A stretch of 64,000 nt of DNA from positions 31,269,866 to 31,333,865 of the forward strand of contig NC_064846.1 in the NCBI RefSeq assembly GCF_024166365.1. Direction: 5' to 3'. Every line of letters starts with the position of its first letter. The first letter of the stretch is position 1. The notes beneath the pieces were generated by a model, which did not search any database, was not told where the DNA came from, and saw only the letters and a program-made list of their open reading frames with translations. Of this stretch, positions 12,111-26,046 are shown piece after piece. A program made the translations under genes and the position numbers. Source of the stretch: Elephas maximus indicus (lineage: Eukaryota; Chordata; Mammalia; Proboscidea; Elephantidae).

Positions 12111-12714
12111 TGTTTAAATGTGGAGCTATCAGGGGGCATGACAAACTCTGTAAAATACCTGAAGGTCTTAGACATATGTAATGACTCTTTGTGTGTGGTT
12201 TTTCAGACATCAGTTTATTTCATTCAAAGTCCTGTGTCTGTGTCTCTCTCGTAAGAGGTGATCAATTTATTGTGCAATAAAAAATGGTGTTGGTGAACTG
12301 CATGCAGTTCTGTATTCAAAACAGAGTAAGTTAAGAACCCAATGCCCATATCAAAATCAGTGTGGGATATTATACATGTGGAAAGTTTTACCTTTTCATT
12401 TTTCAAATATCTTTGCAAAATTAATTTTAATTTTGATTATATAAATAATGTAAACATTTAAAAGAATAGCAAAAAGTTTAAAGAAAACAAGCATCTCTTG
12501 AAATCCGTCCACCAGCGATAACCACATTTAATATTATTTACTCTTCATATTTCTATATATCCATTACCTATGTATACATATTTTAAAAACATTTTAAATG
12601 AATATCAGCAGATAGGAAAGAAAAAAAAAAAAGAAAGGTAGGAACAGTGAGCTACCCAGAGGTTCTCACAGTTTTGAGGATGGGGGAAATACTGTGAGTA
12701 TTTTCTCAGTACTT
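12111..12714. other. No gene seen
   Basis: AT-rich. Bases 12440-12600 belong to an old 3'-end-like repeat whose ACCA-GATAACCAC...TTTAATATT pattern recurs elsewhere in the window (see findings). Confidence 0.4.
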
Positions 12715-13778
12715 GTGATAGGCAGCTTCTGACATGGTCCGCAATGATCCCTGCCTCCTGGAATTCACAACCCTGTGCAATTCCTTCTCCTCCAGTGTGG
12801 GCTAGACCTAGTGACTTGCTTCTAACCAAAAAAAAAGAAAAAATACAGCAAAAGTAATGGGATGTCACTTCTTTGATTAGGTTATAAAAGACTGTGACTT
12901 CCAATTTTCCAGCAGTCTCTCTCTTCCCCTCTCTGCAACTTCTTGAGTGTTTGCTCTGATGAAGCAAGCCCCATATGGCAAGGGACTGAAGGTGACCGGA
13001 ACTGAGGCTATCAACCCAATAGCCCTCAAGAAACTAAATCCTGCTCAATTAGTTTCCTATTGCTGCTATAACAAATTATTACAAACCTAGGGGCTTAAAA
13101 CAATACAAATTTATTATCTCTTAGTTCTGGAAATCAGAAGTTGAAATGAGGCTCACTGGGCTAAAACCAAGGTGTCAGCAGGGTTGTGTTCCTTTCTGGA
13201 GGTTCTAGAGGAGAATCCACTTTCTTGCATTTTCCAGCTTCTAAGGAACACTATTCACATTCCTTGGCTCACGCCCCATGTCTATTGTCAAAGCCAGCAA
13301 TGGCCAGTGGAGTCTTTCTCACATCACATCACTGTGACACTAACTCCTCTTCTGCTTCCTGCTTCCACTTTCAAGGATACTTGTGGTTATATCGGGCCCA
13401 CCCAGATAATCCAGGGTGATTCCCTATTTTAAGATCAGCTGATTTGATTAGCAACTGTAATTCCAATTGCAGCCTTAATTCTCACAGTTTCCAGGGACTA
13501 TGACATGCACATCTTTGGAGAGTTGTTATTTTTTCTCATTCCCGCCAATAACCACATAGGTGAGCCTGGAAATGGATTCTTGCACCGTGGAGGCTTTGGA
13601 TGCACCTCCAACCCTACTTGACATTTTGATGACAGCCTTTGAGATACGTTGAAGCAGAGAGCCCAGCCAAGCCATGCCCGGATTTTTCATCCACAGAAAC
13701 CATGAGATAATAAACGTATATTGTTTTAAACTGCCAGATTTCAGGCCATCTGTTACATAGCAATAGGTGACTGCTGCA
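12715..13778 (+). mobile_element. MLT1-type (ERVL-MaLR) LTR, interrupted by a second MaLR LTR
   Basis: The 5' part holds CAATGATCCCTGCCTCCTGG and GTGTGGGCTAGACCTAGTGACTTGCTTCTAACC, then GGGATGTCACTTC and GGTTATAAAAGACTGTGACTTCC. The 3' part (from about 13546) resumes with GATGACAGCC and CCATGAGATAATAAACGTATATTGTTTTAAACTGCC. Both agree with the MLT1 order; 13045-13545 is foreign. Confidence 0.85.
13045..13545 (-). mobile_element. MLT1-type LTR nested in the MLT1 LTR above, opposite orientation
   Basis: Starts ATTAGTTTCCTATTGCTGCTATAACAAATTATTACAAACC...GGCTTAAAACAATACAAATTTATTATCTC, the reverse complement of a MaLR 3' end, then CTGGGCTAAAACCAAGGTGTCAGCAGGG and GATAATCCAGGGTGATTCCC. Edges are approximate. 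Confidence 0.85.
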
Positions 13779-14774
13779 GTGTGTAAAACTACATTATTGT
13801 TTTTATTTGCATGTTTTCCCTAGGTTTTATTTTTGCATCCAGTTAATTAAAAATAAATTTACTCCATTGATTTCAAGTTATAGAAATCACAGATCGTGTT
13901 TAAGTTATCCTAACCAATAGCTAAAATGATCGATTATGATAGCGTTTGTAATGAAAAGCTGTAATTTGCTATACTCCCACAGTAATTCTATTACATCGAC
14001 AATACAAATCACTCTTCTTTTAGCTACAGATTGATCCTCAAAATATGATTACAGTATAAGAAGATGATCCATCAGAGGAAAAGGTATGGTGGCCTAGCTA
14101 CACCACAATATTTGTTATTATAAAGAAATTGTGGTGCATGCAACTGAAATTTTAGCGGCTGGAGTCAAATTAATGCGTTGTTAGTTACATTTTTCTCTCC
14201 TTCAGAAATCAAGGTTGCTCTCTTGTCCTTGTAAAATAGAGAGAGCACCAAGAGATGAAATTACTATAAAAGCTGAAAAATTGATTTCTCTTTTAAAGCT
14301 TTTGGTATTTATATCAGTCGTTGAATATATGCGTTTATATGTGTGTGTGTATATATATATATACATATCCATTGATCTGTAACTGATTCACTCGATTAAA
14401 TCATGGAGATAATGAGTGAAGTTAATTGTTCTAGCTAGAATAAAACTCAAGATTTTGTTTCTTTAGCACCGTGTTCCTACCAGTCAAATGAACACTGTTT
14501 TTTTTTATATAAGCATTATGAATATTAGCAGAGGCTTTGTATGTCTCTCACTAGTAAGAAAGTTCAAAATTGTCTCTGCCCTATTTATGTATCTTATTTG
14601 GTAAGTATTCAGAAAGACTGATGGTTTAACGCCATTGTTACTTCTGGGAGCAGATCTCGAGGTCTTTTCTCTCGTGGAGGCTGAAACGTCCAATTCTAGA
14701 TTTTTATAATTCTAAATTATAAAAATTATTTTTATAAACTGAAACTAGTGCTATTTGCAATGTGTTTTTAATAT
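13779..14774. other. No gene; (TG)n(TA)n stretch at 14337-14366
   Basis: AT-rich unique-looking sequence containing a short TG/TA microsatellite. No frame of interest. Confidence 0.5.
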
Positions 14775-14940
14775 ATTACTTCATTTAATCATTACAACAC
14801 CCCTGTTTAGGAGGTGTTATTATTCCCATTTTACAGATGAGAAAACTGAGGCACAGAAAGAACAAGCAACTTGCTTAATATCACAGTACTAACAATTGCC
14901 AGTGCTAGGCTTCAAATTTGGTTTACCCACTATACTAGGC
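14775..14940 (-). repeat. MIR-type SINE relic
   Basis: TTATTATTCCCATTTTACAGATGAGAAAACTGAGGCACAGAAAG with AACAAGCAACTTGC is the antisense MIR core. Confidence 0.9.
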
Positions 14941-15155
14941 AAGAGTTCCGAGAGCTTTGATAGTATTTTTAATTGTTAGCTTCAGATGTCTGAGTAGACA
15001 AAAACTATGTTTAGGAGTTTTACTTTCTCCTAGATGGTAATCCTAAACACAGAGCCTCCTCTGAGAAGACCCAGTCTGGCTGGGTCTATATTGTTTTCCC
15101 ATAAATTTTAAGTTTCATTCCAACTGGTGGCTTTGTGCATTCCTTTATGTGGTTC

Positions 15156-15303
15156 TTAAGTGCTACGGCTGCTAACCAAAGGGTAGGCAGTTCAAACCCG
15201 CCAGGCGCTCCTTGGAAACTCTATGGGGCAGTTCTACTCTGTCCTATAGGGTCGCTATGAGTCGGAATCGACTTGACGGCACTGGGGTTGGTTTTGGCTT
15301 TGG
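15156..15303 (+). mobile_element. AfroSINE, 5'-truncated, 11-bp target duplication
   Basis: SINE sequence from TTAAGTGCTACGGCTGC to the tail. TTATGTGGTTC occurs at 15145-15155 and 15304-15314. The first dozen or so bases of the SINE head are missing. Confidence 0.9.
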
Positions 15304-15656
15304 TTATGTGGTTCAAGTAAGCAAATGATTGTGCGAATCACCAGGTCAGCCTGGTCAAATCCCATGGACCTTCCTCTCTCTTTACAAACAAAAACATATC
15401 AGGTGATTTCTGTTTCCAGTGAGAAAAATAAATGAAGCTCTAAGAAACCCCAAATGTAGTCATAATCTCTAAGATGCTTTTTCTTTTTCCTATTTTGTAA
15501 ATTTGTTTATGTGAAAAGTGTTATAAAGTCATGCGATTATATCAGAAGTTTACTTGCTTAATTCCAATGACTTCCACTCCGTTCAGCCTCAACACCCCAA
15601 TCCTAGGTCCCTGATCTACTCCCCTATCCTGGACTTTGCACTTCTATCCTTTTACT

Positions 15657-15830
15657 CTGTTGTTGTTGTTGTGTGCCCCTCAGTCCATTCTGACTCCTAG
15701 CCACCCTATAGGAGAGATAGAGCTGCCCTACAGGGTTATCTAGTCTGTCATCTTTAAGGGAGCAGATCACCAGGTCTTTTCTTCCATGGAGCCTAAAAAT
15801 GCCAATTCTAGATCATTGTTAAAATATATC
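15657..15830 (-). mobile_element. AfroSINE or RTE-derived SINE, long form, antisense
   Basis: TGTTGTTGTTGTTGTG tail, CATTCTGACTCCTAGCCACCCTATAGG, then CAGATCACCAGGTCTTTTCTTCCATGGAGCC. The tRNA-like head is lost. Confidence 0.75.
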
Positions 15831-16376
15831 TTCTCTACTCCTACCTGAATATGGCTAAACGCTGGAGAATAAAGTCACACAATTGTGAGGATTGGTGACA
15901 CTATATCTTTAAAATCTTCACACTAAGTTGGGCCCTTGGTGCTACCCATCAACGTTTTTAGCTGCTCCGACTGGAGCCTAGGAAGCAAAAGCATTGCCAG
16001 TAGTGGGTATGAGGAGGTGAGGGAATGCATGAGGAAGTGGAGTGGGAGAGAATATTGCTATCATCACCCACTTTCTCCACACAGAATTCTGGCTCTCTTG
16101 CTATAAAGCCCTCACAAGCTCTAGTAGGCCTCCTCCCACCTTCCCTGCACCCCCTTACTCAAAGAAATACCTGTATCTCTCTTCCTCACCACCACCTTCA
16201 TCAGTGCCTGCAAAAGCAGCAAGATCAGGCTCACTCCTACCATTATTACAAGCAGCAGCTGCTGCCAGGTCTGTTTCCTTTTCCTCTTCCTCCACCACCA
16301 TTTCTTTTCCTCCTCTTCTATTGCACCAAAACTAAATCTAGACCCAGCCAGAAAAAATACCTACATATTCCCATCT
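15831..16376. other. No gene; pyrimidine-rich stretch
   Basis: A CT/CAG-rich non-repeat stretch at about 16100-16330 gives overlapping 142- and 97-residue plus frames of low complexity (Ser/Pro/Leu). No domain is recognisable and no start context supports translation. Confidence 0.5.
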
Positions 16377-16388
16377 CTCCAAATGTAC

Positions 16389-16540
16389 CCGTTGCTGTCC
16401 AGTTGATTCCAACTCATAGCGACCTTATAGGACAGAGTAGAACTGCCCCATAGGGTTTCCAAGGAGTGGCTGTTGGATTCGAACTACCCACCTTTCGGTT
16501 AGCAGGTGTAGCACTTAACCACTACGCCACCAGGGTTTCC
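16389..16540 (-). mobile_element. AfroSINE, short form, perfect 12-bp target duplication
   Basis: CCGTTGCTGTCCAGTTGATTCC to GCCACCAGGGTTTCC. CTCCAAATGTAC flanks it at 16377-16388 and 16541-16552. Confidence 0.95.
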
Positions 16541-16552
16541 CTCCAAATGTAC

Positions 16553-17634
16553 ACGGGGTGATTAAGGTCTACAACATATAGTAGTATCGTTCCCCTTCTC
16601 CCCAAAATAGTTTTGCATTTGTTCCACCTGACAGCCCGTTTCTTTTCCAGTACTCCTGTCCCAGATAACCGGTGCCCTCACTGTTTGTTAATCTAGGCTC
16701 TGAGAGAAGAAAGATTGCTGGAATGACAGGCTTGTTATTCTCCGCAGCCTCATCTGACCATGCCCATTTCAAGAATGTATCCAGATCTTTGTCCCCTTGT
16801 CTCTGACGAGATCTGAAACAGATTCTTGTGGGAAACCATGTTTTCAGTACCTCTCTGATTATAAATGTAGCTTAATTTCACTTTTGAAAAATTAGAAGAT
16901 AGAAAAAGAAAAAAAAAGATTTAATCATAATCCTACCACCAGAGTTAACTACTGTTTATATTTTTTATGTATTTAATTCCATATCTGTACACAGAGAGAT
17001 AAGTGTGATAAAGGTTTATGCTGCCAGCCTGCATTTTGAGTTTCTATAATATTGAATAACTTGACAGAATTACCGTATTTTTATGCAATTAATGTGTTTG
17101 TTATACTTTTTTTGTTTTTTGATTTTGCCAACTATGCCCTCCACTCCCAGGTATTTTCATAAGTGCATTAGGCTTATTTCGTATATGTTGCTGTAAGAAA
17201 TTAGCATAGCTCATTTGGCAAAAAAAAAGTACAAATGCATGTTACTTACATAAAAATGCAGTATGCTAGGGGAAGTAGGAATACCTTAGAGAGCAAAGAG
17301 ACAAGAATAAGATTCCTGCTCATGGGACCTAAGTAGCCCTTACTCACAGGCAGGAGCCCAGGGAGAGGGCAGAGATAGAGAGGGTAATAGCTGCATGGTG
17401 CACATGGGGATACTGAACCCTAGGCACCAGAGCTCCCAGCCTTGGCAGAGTTCCATCCCGCACTGGGTCCTAGAGTGGCAAAGACGCCCACATTCAAGGG
17501 ACCATGTGGACTTGAACAGTGGGAGTAGCAGGGATAATCACGATGAAGGTCTCATATAAATCCATCCCCCAATTTCTGAGTAACACTCAATAAGAGAAGG
17601 AAACCCCTAATAGTAAATGGGATTGAACTTTCCT
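16553..17634. other. No gene seen
   Basis: A short 67-residue minus frame only. Bases 16870-16990 belong to the recurring old repeat with CCTACCACCAGAGTTAACTACTG (see findings). Confidence 0.45.
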
Positions 17635-17643
17635 CACTTCTGT

Positions 17644-17853
17644 GTTATTGTTGTTGTTGTTAGTTCCTGTTGAGTTGATTCGGACTCATTGTGACCCTAT
17701 GCGTGCAGAGTAGAACTGCTCTGTAGGGTTTTCAAAGTCGTGACTTTTCAGAAGCAGATTGCCAGGCCTATCTTCTAAGGCACCTCTAGATGGGTTCAAA
17801 CCACTAAACTTTCTGGTAATCCAGCGCTTTACCATTTGCACTACCCAGGGCCC
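17644..17853 (-). mobile_element. AfroSINE, long form, target duplication CACTTCTGT
   Basis: (TTG)n tail, CCTGTTGAGTTGATTCGGACTCATTGTGACC, AGAAGCAGATTGCCAGGCC, ending GCACTACCCAGGGCCCC. CACTTCTGT occurs at 17635-17643 and 17857-17865. Confidence 0.9.
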
Positions 17854-17944
17854 CTCCACTTCTGTAGGATGAAGGAAGGATGCAGATTTAAGTTGTCACC
17901 TCTGAGAAAAGCTTCCCTGAGATATACACAACACAGAAGACACA

Positions 17945-18118
17945 GCAGGTAAATGCACACTCTTTATTACAAACACTTTGGTGAGCCGGGTGGGATCTCA
18001 TAGGGAAATTGGAAGCCTCCTTTTGTTCACACTGGCAGGTGACCTTACATCCTACTCCCTGGACTTCCCCCTGGTTCCCTTTTTGCCTTGCAGCCGCTGC
18101 CTCAGGGTAGCTGAGAGA
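17945..18118 (-). other. Candidate 3' terminal exon with poly(A) signal, downstream of TEX13
   Basis: The minus strand shows a pyrimidine-rich stretch ending GCGTTCTTGCAG (AG at 18120-18119), then about 150 nt of non-repeat sequence, then AATAAA at 17968-17963. GT-rich sequence follows about 25-50 nt later, the usual arrangement of a cleavage site. A 78-residue frame crosses it but has no recognisable domain. It could end a spliced TEX13 transcript; alternatively it belongs to another minus-strand RNA or is chance. Confidence 0.3.
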
Positions 18119-18524
18119 CTGCAAGAACGCACCAAGTGGAAGAGAAGGCGTTCAGGAGCATTCCCAACAGGGCTTGCCCCATTCCAGTTCTCTCACTCCA
18201 ATTACTCCTCCCAATAGAAACAATATCCATAGCACAGTGGCCCCATTGTCCTTGGAATCTATTTTGTTCGGCATCCAGTGTTAATAGGAAAGGGGGTTGA
18301 AATAAAGGCAACCCAAGGCTGGGGGCGCAAGTAGGAAGCCAGCACTCCCTCAGGCATTGTCCTTTTTCAAGAAAACCCAGTGGTCTTTCAGCCAGGCCAG
18401 CGGGTAACCAGAAACATAACTGTCCCTCTCAAGGGAGGAAATTAGCAGAGTTTAAAAAAAAAAATGTTGCCTGCTCTTTTGTGAAGCTACTTTCTCAATC
18501 TTTGTAGCTGCTCATTCTTCTCAC

Positions 18525-18597
18525 CTGGGACCAGTGAGATGCGAAGCTCAGTCACCCTAGTCCTTTCCTAAAAGTCTTTTTGATATTGCGCTCAGAA
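18525..18597 (-). other. Candidate non-coding exon downstream of TEX13 (73 nt)
   Basis: On the minus strand a T-rich tract ending TTTTTGCAG (AG at 18599-18598) precedes this interval, and CCCAG/GTGAGA (GT at 18524-18523) follows it. The sequence is not part of a recognised repeat. It lies about 1.6 kb past the donor at 20155. Splice-site quality is the only support. Confidence 0.25.
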
Positions 18598-18798
18598 CTG
18601 CAAAAATGGATCTGGGGATGTTATCTCAGTTGTGCTTACCCCAAGAACACTCTGCATGCAAGGCAAAGAAGTCTCCCCTGATCTATTTTGTATCTCAATC
18701 TTGGCTCTCACTTTTCATCTAACCAAACTCACCAAAAAGGGTTATAATATGTGTACAAGATAGTAATGTGTAAACATAAAAATAGCTCTTAACAAATA

Positions 18799-19011
18799 GT
18801 GTTGTTGTTAGTTGCCATCAAGTTAATTATTCCGACTCGTGGCGACCCTATGTGTGCAGAATAGAACTGGTCTATAGGGTTTTCAAGGCCGTGGCCTTTC
18901 GGAAGCCAGTCATCAGGCCTGACTTCCAAGGCACCTCTGGGTAGAGTCCAGCGGCTTAACCTTTCAGATAGTAGTCAAGTGCTTAACCATTTGCGCTACC
19001 CAAGGACTCCG
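18799..19011 (-). mobile_element. AfroSINE, long form, 8-bp target duplication
   Basis: GTTGTTGTTAGTTGCCATCAAG to GCGCTACCCAAGGACTCC. AACAAATA flanks it at 18791-18798 and 19012-19019. It would lie in the putative TEX13 3' intron. Confidence 0.9.
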
Positions 19012-19019
19012 AACAAATA

Positions 19020-19802
19020 CTACACAATCAATAACTGTTAAATGAATAAAAAGGAATTCCTCAAATTTGCTGTTATCTGTAGAATTTAACACTACCCAAT
19101 CTATAGAATTTAATTTTTACTCCCCAATTCTTCAAAGTTAATCTCTTGTCCCAACTGAGAAATTAAATTCTAACAAAATCAGCTGGCTCTCCCTTTCCCC
19201 CCTAACGTGTGCCAAAACATTATCTTCTCTCTCCTCTCACTGTTCTTGGCTCCAGCCAGTTGGGGTCTCACTTAGCTGTGGGCCATTCAGGGCTGAGGTG
19301 TTTTCTTTATACTCGGAAGATCTTCTAATTGGACAGGTGTACCTTCTTCAACAACCGTTAAGTTCCCCGGAGCTCAGAGACAGAAAAACAGGACTTCACC
19401 TATAAAATTAAAAAAACAAAAACAAGAAACAAGCATGAACACTGCAGTAGTTGACAGAGAAACAATAGCATTTTCAAGGAAAATCAGTGCTCCTAACACA
19501 CAATATAGATTATAACTCTAAAAATACATGGGTGTTTCTGGTCAAAAACATGGCATTTTCAGAAAAATGAGGTTAAGAAGAAAACAAAAAGGAATTAAAA
19601 AAGAAAAAAAAAAAAAAGGCTTCATGACTTCAGCTTCTCCAGGGTGACAAACAATTGTTATCAGTCATTCAGAATCCACCACCTGAAAACTTAAATACAA
19701 TTAAGAGAATTCTCCTATTTAAACAATAAGTGTGATACTCATTCTTTGTTAAAATAAGTGAATAAAATAAGAATATAAAAATGTTTGCATTCGTGTGTGT
19801 AT
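19020..19802. other. No gene seen
   Basis: AT-rich with A-runs (19388-19620). Nothing recognised. Confidence 0.5.
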
Positions 19803-19813
19803 GTGCCCAAAAT

Positions 19814-19974
19814 TTGGAAACCCTGGTGGCATAGTGGTTAAGTGCTACAGCTGCTAACCAAATGGTCGGCAGTTCTAATCCTCCAGGCGCTCCTTGGAAA
19901 CTCTATGGGGCAGTTCTACTCTGTCCTGTAGGGTCGCTATGACTTGGAATCGACTCGACGGCACTGGGTTTCTG
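19814..19974 (+). mobile_element. AfroSINE, short form, perfect 11-bp target duplication
   Basis: GGAAACCCTGGTGGCATAGTGG to CGACTCGACGGCACTGGGTTT. GTGCCCAAAAT flanks it at 19803-19813 and 19975-19985. Confidence 0.95.
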
Positions 19975-20149
19975 GTGCCCAAAATGATAAAAAGTGGCTA
20001 ATTTGGGTAACAGGATAATGGATTATCTTACTTAATTTTCTACATGACAATTTTGGTTATCAAATTTTCTGTTAAGTAATTAATTTTTTTTTTTAATCAG
20101 AAAGCAGCCTCAGGAAATTGATTTCTCTTTGGAGCGTGTTTCCATTCAT

Positions 20150-20157
20150 ACTTACCT
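20150..20157 (-). promoter_or_regulatory. Candidate splice donor just after the TEX13 stop codon
   Basis: On the minus strand the stop codon (20168-20166) is followed after ten bases by AAAG/GTAAGTA, a near-perfect U1 match; the GT is at 20155-20154. If used, TEX13 mRNA has its stop at the very end of the coding exon and a spliced 3' untranslated region. Confidence 0.5.
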
Positions 20158-20165
20158 TTCTGAAA

Positions 20166-22690
<2,525 letters not shown>

Positions 22691-23223
22691 CCTCCCTTGG
22701 CAGAGCGCCCCCTCCTCGCAGGCTGATAGGTGGCTGTGCTCAGCTCTGCCTGGTATGGACCTCTATCAGTACAGTGTGCGGTTCATAGCGGCAGGCTGGG
22801 TGGTTGTTTCAGTTCTTCCTGGGACCAACCTCCCTCGGTAGAGTGCCCCTCTACAGGGCGAGTTGGCTGGGTGGCTGCAGACCCACCTCCCTCGGCCAGC
22901 AGAGTGCCTCCTGTATGAGGAGAGGCTGAGTGACTGCACTCAGCTCTGCCTCGGACCCACCTCCCTCGCCCGAGTGCCTCCTGTATGACAACTGGCTGAA
23001 CGACTGCACTCAGCTCTGCCTCGGACCCACCTCCCTTGGCCAAGTGCCTGTTGTATGACAAAAGGCTGAGAGACCGCACTCAGCTCTGCCTGGGACTGAC
23101 CTCCATCAGTCCAGTGCTCCCATCATGTCCGGCAGGCTGGGTACCTGAGCTCAGCTCTTCCTGGGACCGGCTTCCCCTGGCAAGGCACTCCCTGCATGGA
23201 GGACGGCTGTCCTGGGAACTGCG

Positions 23224-24604
23224 GTGAGTGGGGGTGCGGGCGGGGGATTGGGGAGGTGGGAGAGTGGAGCGGTCAGGGTGAGGCGGTGGGGGAGTCGGGG
23301 TGAGGGGTTGGGAAGGTCCCTTGCAAACACTAAAGGAGGCCATTCATTCATGCACCAGGGGGGTGGGATTAGACCTTCAGTTGCACACACACTGAAAGAG
23401 AGAGTGGATCAGTTGAGGTCAGAGAACTTCTGAGGTGGGAAAGTGAAGTAGAGGAGACTGGGGTTGCAGGGCTCCCAGTTCAGGAAAGTGAATACAGTGC
23501 AAGAAGGGGACCTACCAAAACTGAGGAGAGGAAGGGCAGGGCAGAGTGAGAACTTGAGAGAGGAGGCTGGGCCTGCCCTGCTGCTGTAGGGGAGATGACA
23601 AGCCTGCAAGCTGGGGTAGAGGTGGGAACCAGGCTCAGTTAGAGTGAAGTTAGAGTCAGGCAGCTGTGGGGAATTACAAAGCCCAAACCATGGGGCAAGG
23701 CTGGCCAGGGGCACTAGGAAGGGCACCACTCCAATATCTGAATGGATAAAGAGGAAAGGGAAGCCAGACCAAGAAGATTTTCTGGGAAGATAGGGAGCTG
23801 TCAAGGACTGGAGGCCACAAAGAAGATGAGTGGCTTGATGCAGTGAAAAGGAGGGAAGGACATTTCAAAACTCAGCATCGCGGACCAGAGTACTCTGAGG
23901 CATGGTGAGACAATGTGTGTGAACATGTATGGGAGAAGTGAATCAGAGTGAAGATATTGGGTCTCTGATGTTTCTGGGAGATTTTGGAGGGCACCATAAG
24001 CCATGTGGAGGGGTTTTCCAATATGGAGTGCAGAAGGGGGTTACTCTTTGCTCAGCTCCATTTCCAATACCTCTCAGCTGCCGTACTATCCTCAAGCATG
24101 TACAAGTTTCTTCCATGTTCTGTAATGTTTTTGTCTACATTTCCTGCACCTTAATTTCCACCTGTAAAACTTTACTGAAAATATTGTGATAAGGACTCCC
24201 CCCCACACTAAAAATCCAAGATTCTTCTACCTTGAACTTTCTGTAGACTTTGGCTCTTTTTGAAATTTTATACTCCCTTTTCTTCAGTGACACCAAACTA
24301 TTGATTGAAGGCTGCTCCTTCTTAGCTTACTTTTGCTGCCTGCTATGCTTCCACTCATCCTTGTTTTTATGCTTCCACTCATTCTTCTCTACCTGAGTTT
24401 TGTCCTCAGACTCTTTATTTTTTGCCAGGCACTCCTCCTCATTTCAGACACTCTCTCACTGTGATGCCATGTAGTCTCTTTCTTTCACCTACCATCTTAT
24501 TGCTGAAGACTCTCAAAGCTTTATATTCAGTCCTGCACACTCCCCAAAACATCAGACTCATCTGAACAAACAACCTACTAGAAATCTTCACCTGGATCTT
24601 CCAT
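23224..24604. other. Purine/G-rich, then ordinary intergenic DNA; no gene
   Basis: Bases 23224-23315 are strongly G-rich on the plus strand with many GGG/GGGG runs. Bases 23400-23880 are purine-rich. A 131-residue minus frame at 23409-23804 is the low-complexity complement of that strand and shows no domain. From about 24180 the DNA is unremarkable. Confidence 0.55.
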
Positions 24605-25916
24605 TGTTGTTGTTGTTAGGTGCCGTCGAGTCGGTTCCGACTCATAGCGACCCTATGCATAACAGAAGGAAACACTCTCTAGTTCTGCGCCATCCTTAAA
24701 ATTGTTGTTATGCTTCAGCTCATTGTTGCAGCCACTGTGTTAATCCACCTCATTGAGGGTGTTCTTTTTCCGCTGACCTGTACTCTGCCAAGCATGATGT
24801 CCTTCTCAGGGACTGATCCCTCCTGACAACATGTCCAAAGTATGTAAGATGCAGTCTCCCTATCCTTGCCTCTAAGGAGCATTCTGGCCGCACTTCTTCC
24901 AAGACAGATTTGTTCTTTCTTTCGGCAGTCCGTTGTATATTCAATATTCTTCACCAACACCACAATTCAAAGGCGTCAGCTCTTCTTCGGTCTTCCTTAT
25001 TCATTGTCCAGCTTTCACATGCACATGATTGATTGAAAATACCATTGCTTGGGTCAGGCGCACCTTAGTCTTCAGGGTGGCATCTTTGCTCTTCAACACT
25101 TTGAAGAAGTCCTTTGCAACAGATTTGCCCAATGCAATGCGTTCTTTGATTCCTTGACTGCTCTTCCATGGCTGTTGCTTGTGGATCCAAGTAAAATGAA
25201 ATCCTTGACAACTTCAATCTTTTCTCCGTTTATCATGATGTTGCTCATTGGTCCAGTTGTGAGGATTTTTGTTTCTTTATGTTGAGGTGTAATCCATACT
25301 GAAGGCTGTGGTCTTTGATCTTCATTAGTAAGTGCTTCAAGTCCTCTTCACTTTCAGCAAGCAAGGTTGTGTCATCTGCATAACCCAGGTTGTCAATGAG
25401 TCTTCCTCCAATCCTGATGCCCCGATTTCCTTCATATAGTCCAGCTTCTCGTATTATTTGTTCAGCATACAGATTAAATAGGTATGGTGAAAGAATACAA
25501 CCCTGACGCACACCTTTCCTGACTTAAAACCAATCAGTATCCCTTGCTCTGTCCAAACAACTGCCTCTTGATCGATGTATAGGTTCCTCATGAGCACAAT
25601 TAAGTGTTCTGGAATTCCCATTCTTCACAGTGTTATCCATAGTTTGTTATGATCCACACAGTCGAATGCCTTTGCATAGTCAATAAAACACAGGTAAACA
25701 TTCTGGCATTCTCTGCTTTCAGCCATGATCCATGTGACGTCAGCAATGATATCCCTGGTTCCACGTCCTCTTCTGAAGCCGACCTGAATTTCTGGCAGTT
25801 CCCTGTCGATATACTGTTGCAGCCGTTTTTGAATGATCTTCAGCAAAATTTTGCTTGCGTGTGATATTAATGATATTGTTCTATAAATTTCCACATTCGG
25901 TTGGATCACCTTTCTT
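24605..25916 (-). pseudogene. RTE (RTE1_LA-type) copy with much of the reverse transcriptase
   Basis: Non-LTR retrotransposon, antisense. Minus frames give, in order, the RT palm block with YLCFIDYAKAFD (catalytic Asp), RQGCILSPYLFNLYAEQII, YADDTTLLAESEEDL (catalytic Asp pair), then LTYFGHVVRRDQSL near the C-terminus, and the TTGTTGTTGTTAGGTGCC-type 3' tail. The endonuclease domain is absent (5' truncation). Stops and frameshifts split it into at least four frames. It is non-functional. Confidence 0.93.
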
Positions 25917-26046
25917 GGGAATAGACTGTGATCTTTTGGAAGCAGATTGTCAAGCCTGTTTTCTAAGGCGGCTCTGGGTGGGTTCGAGTGACCAATCTTT
26001 CAGCTTGTAGTAGAGCGCTTAGCCATTTGTGCCACACAGGGGCTTC
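25917..26046 (-). mobile_element. Partial long-form AfroSINE abutting the RTE copy
   Basis: TGATCTTTTGGAAGCAGATTGTCAAGCC...GTAGTAGAGCGCTTAGCCATTTG...CACAGGGG is the antisense SINE head half, with no 3' tail of its own. Confidence 0.75.

Noticed and set aside
16025..16453. 142-residue plus frame rich in Ser, Pro and Leu
   Set aside because: Low-complexity translation of a pyrimidine-rich stretch whose end runs into an AfroSINE.
23409..23804. 131-residue minus frame
   Set aside because: Complement of a purine-rich stretch, Pro/Ser/Leu-rich, no recognisable family.
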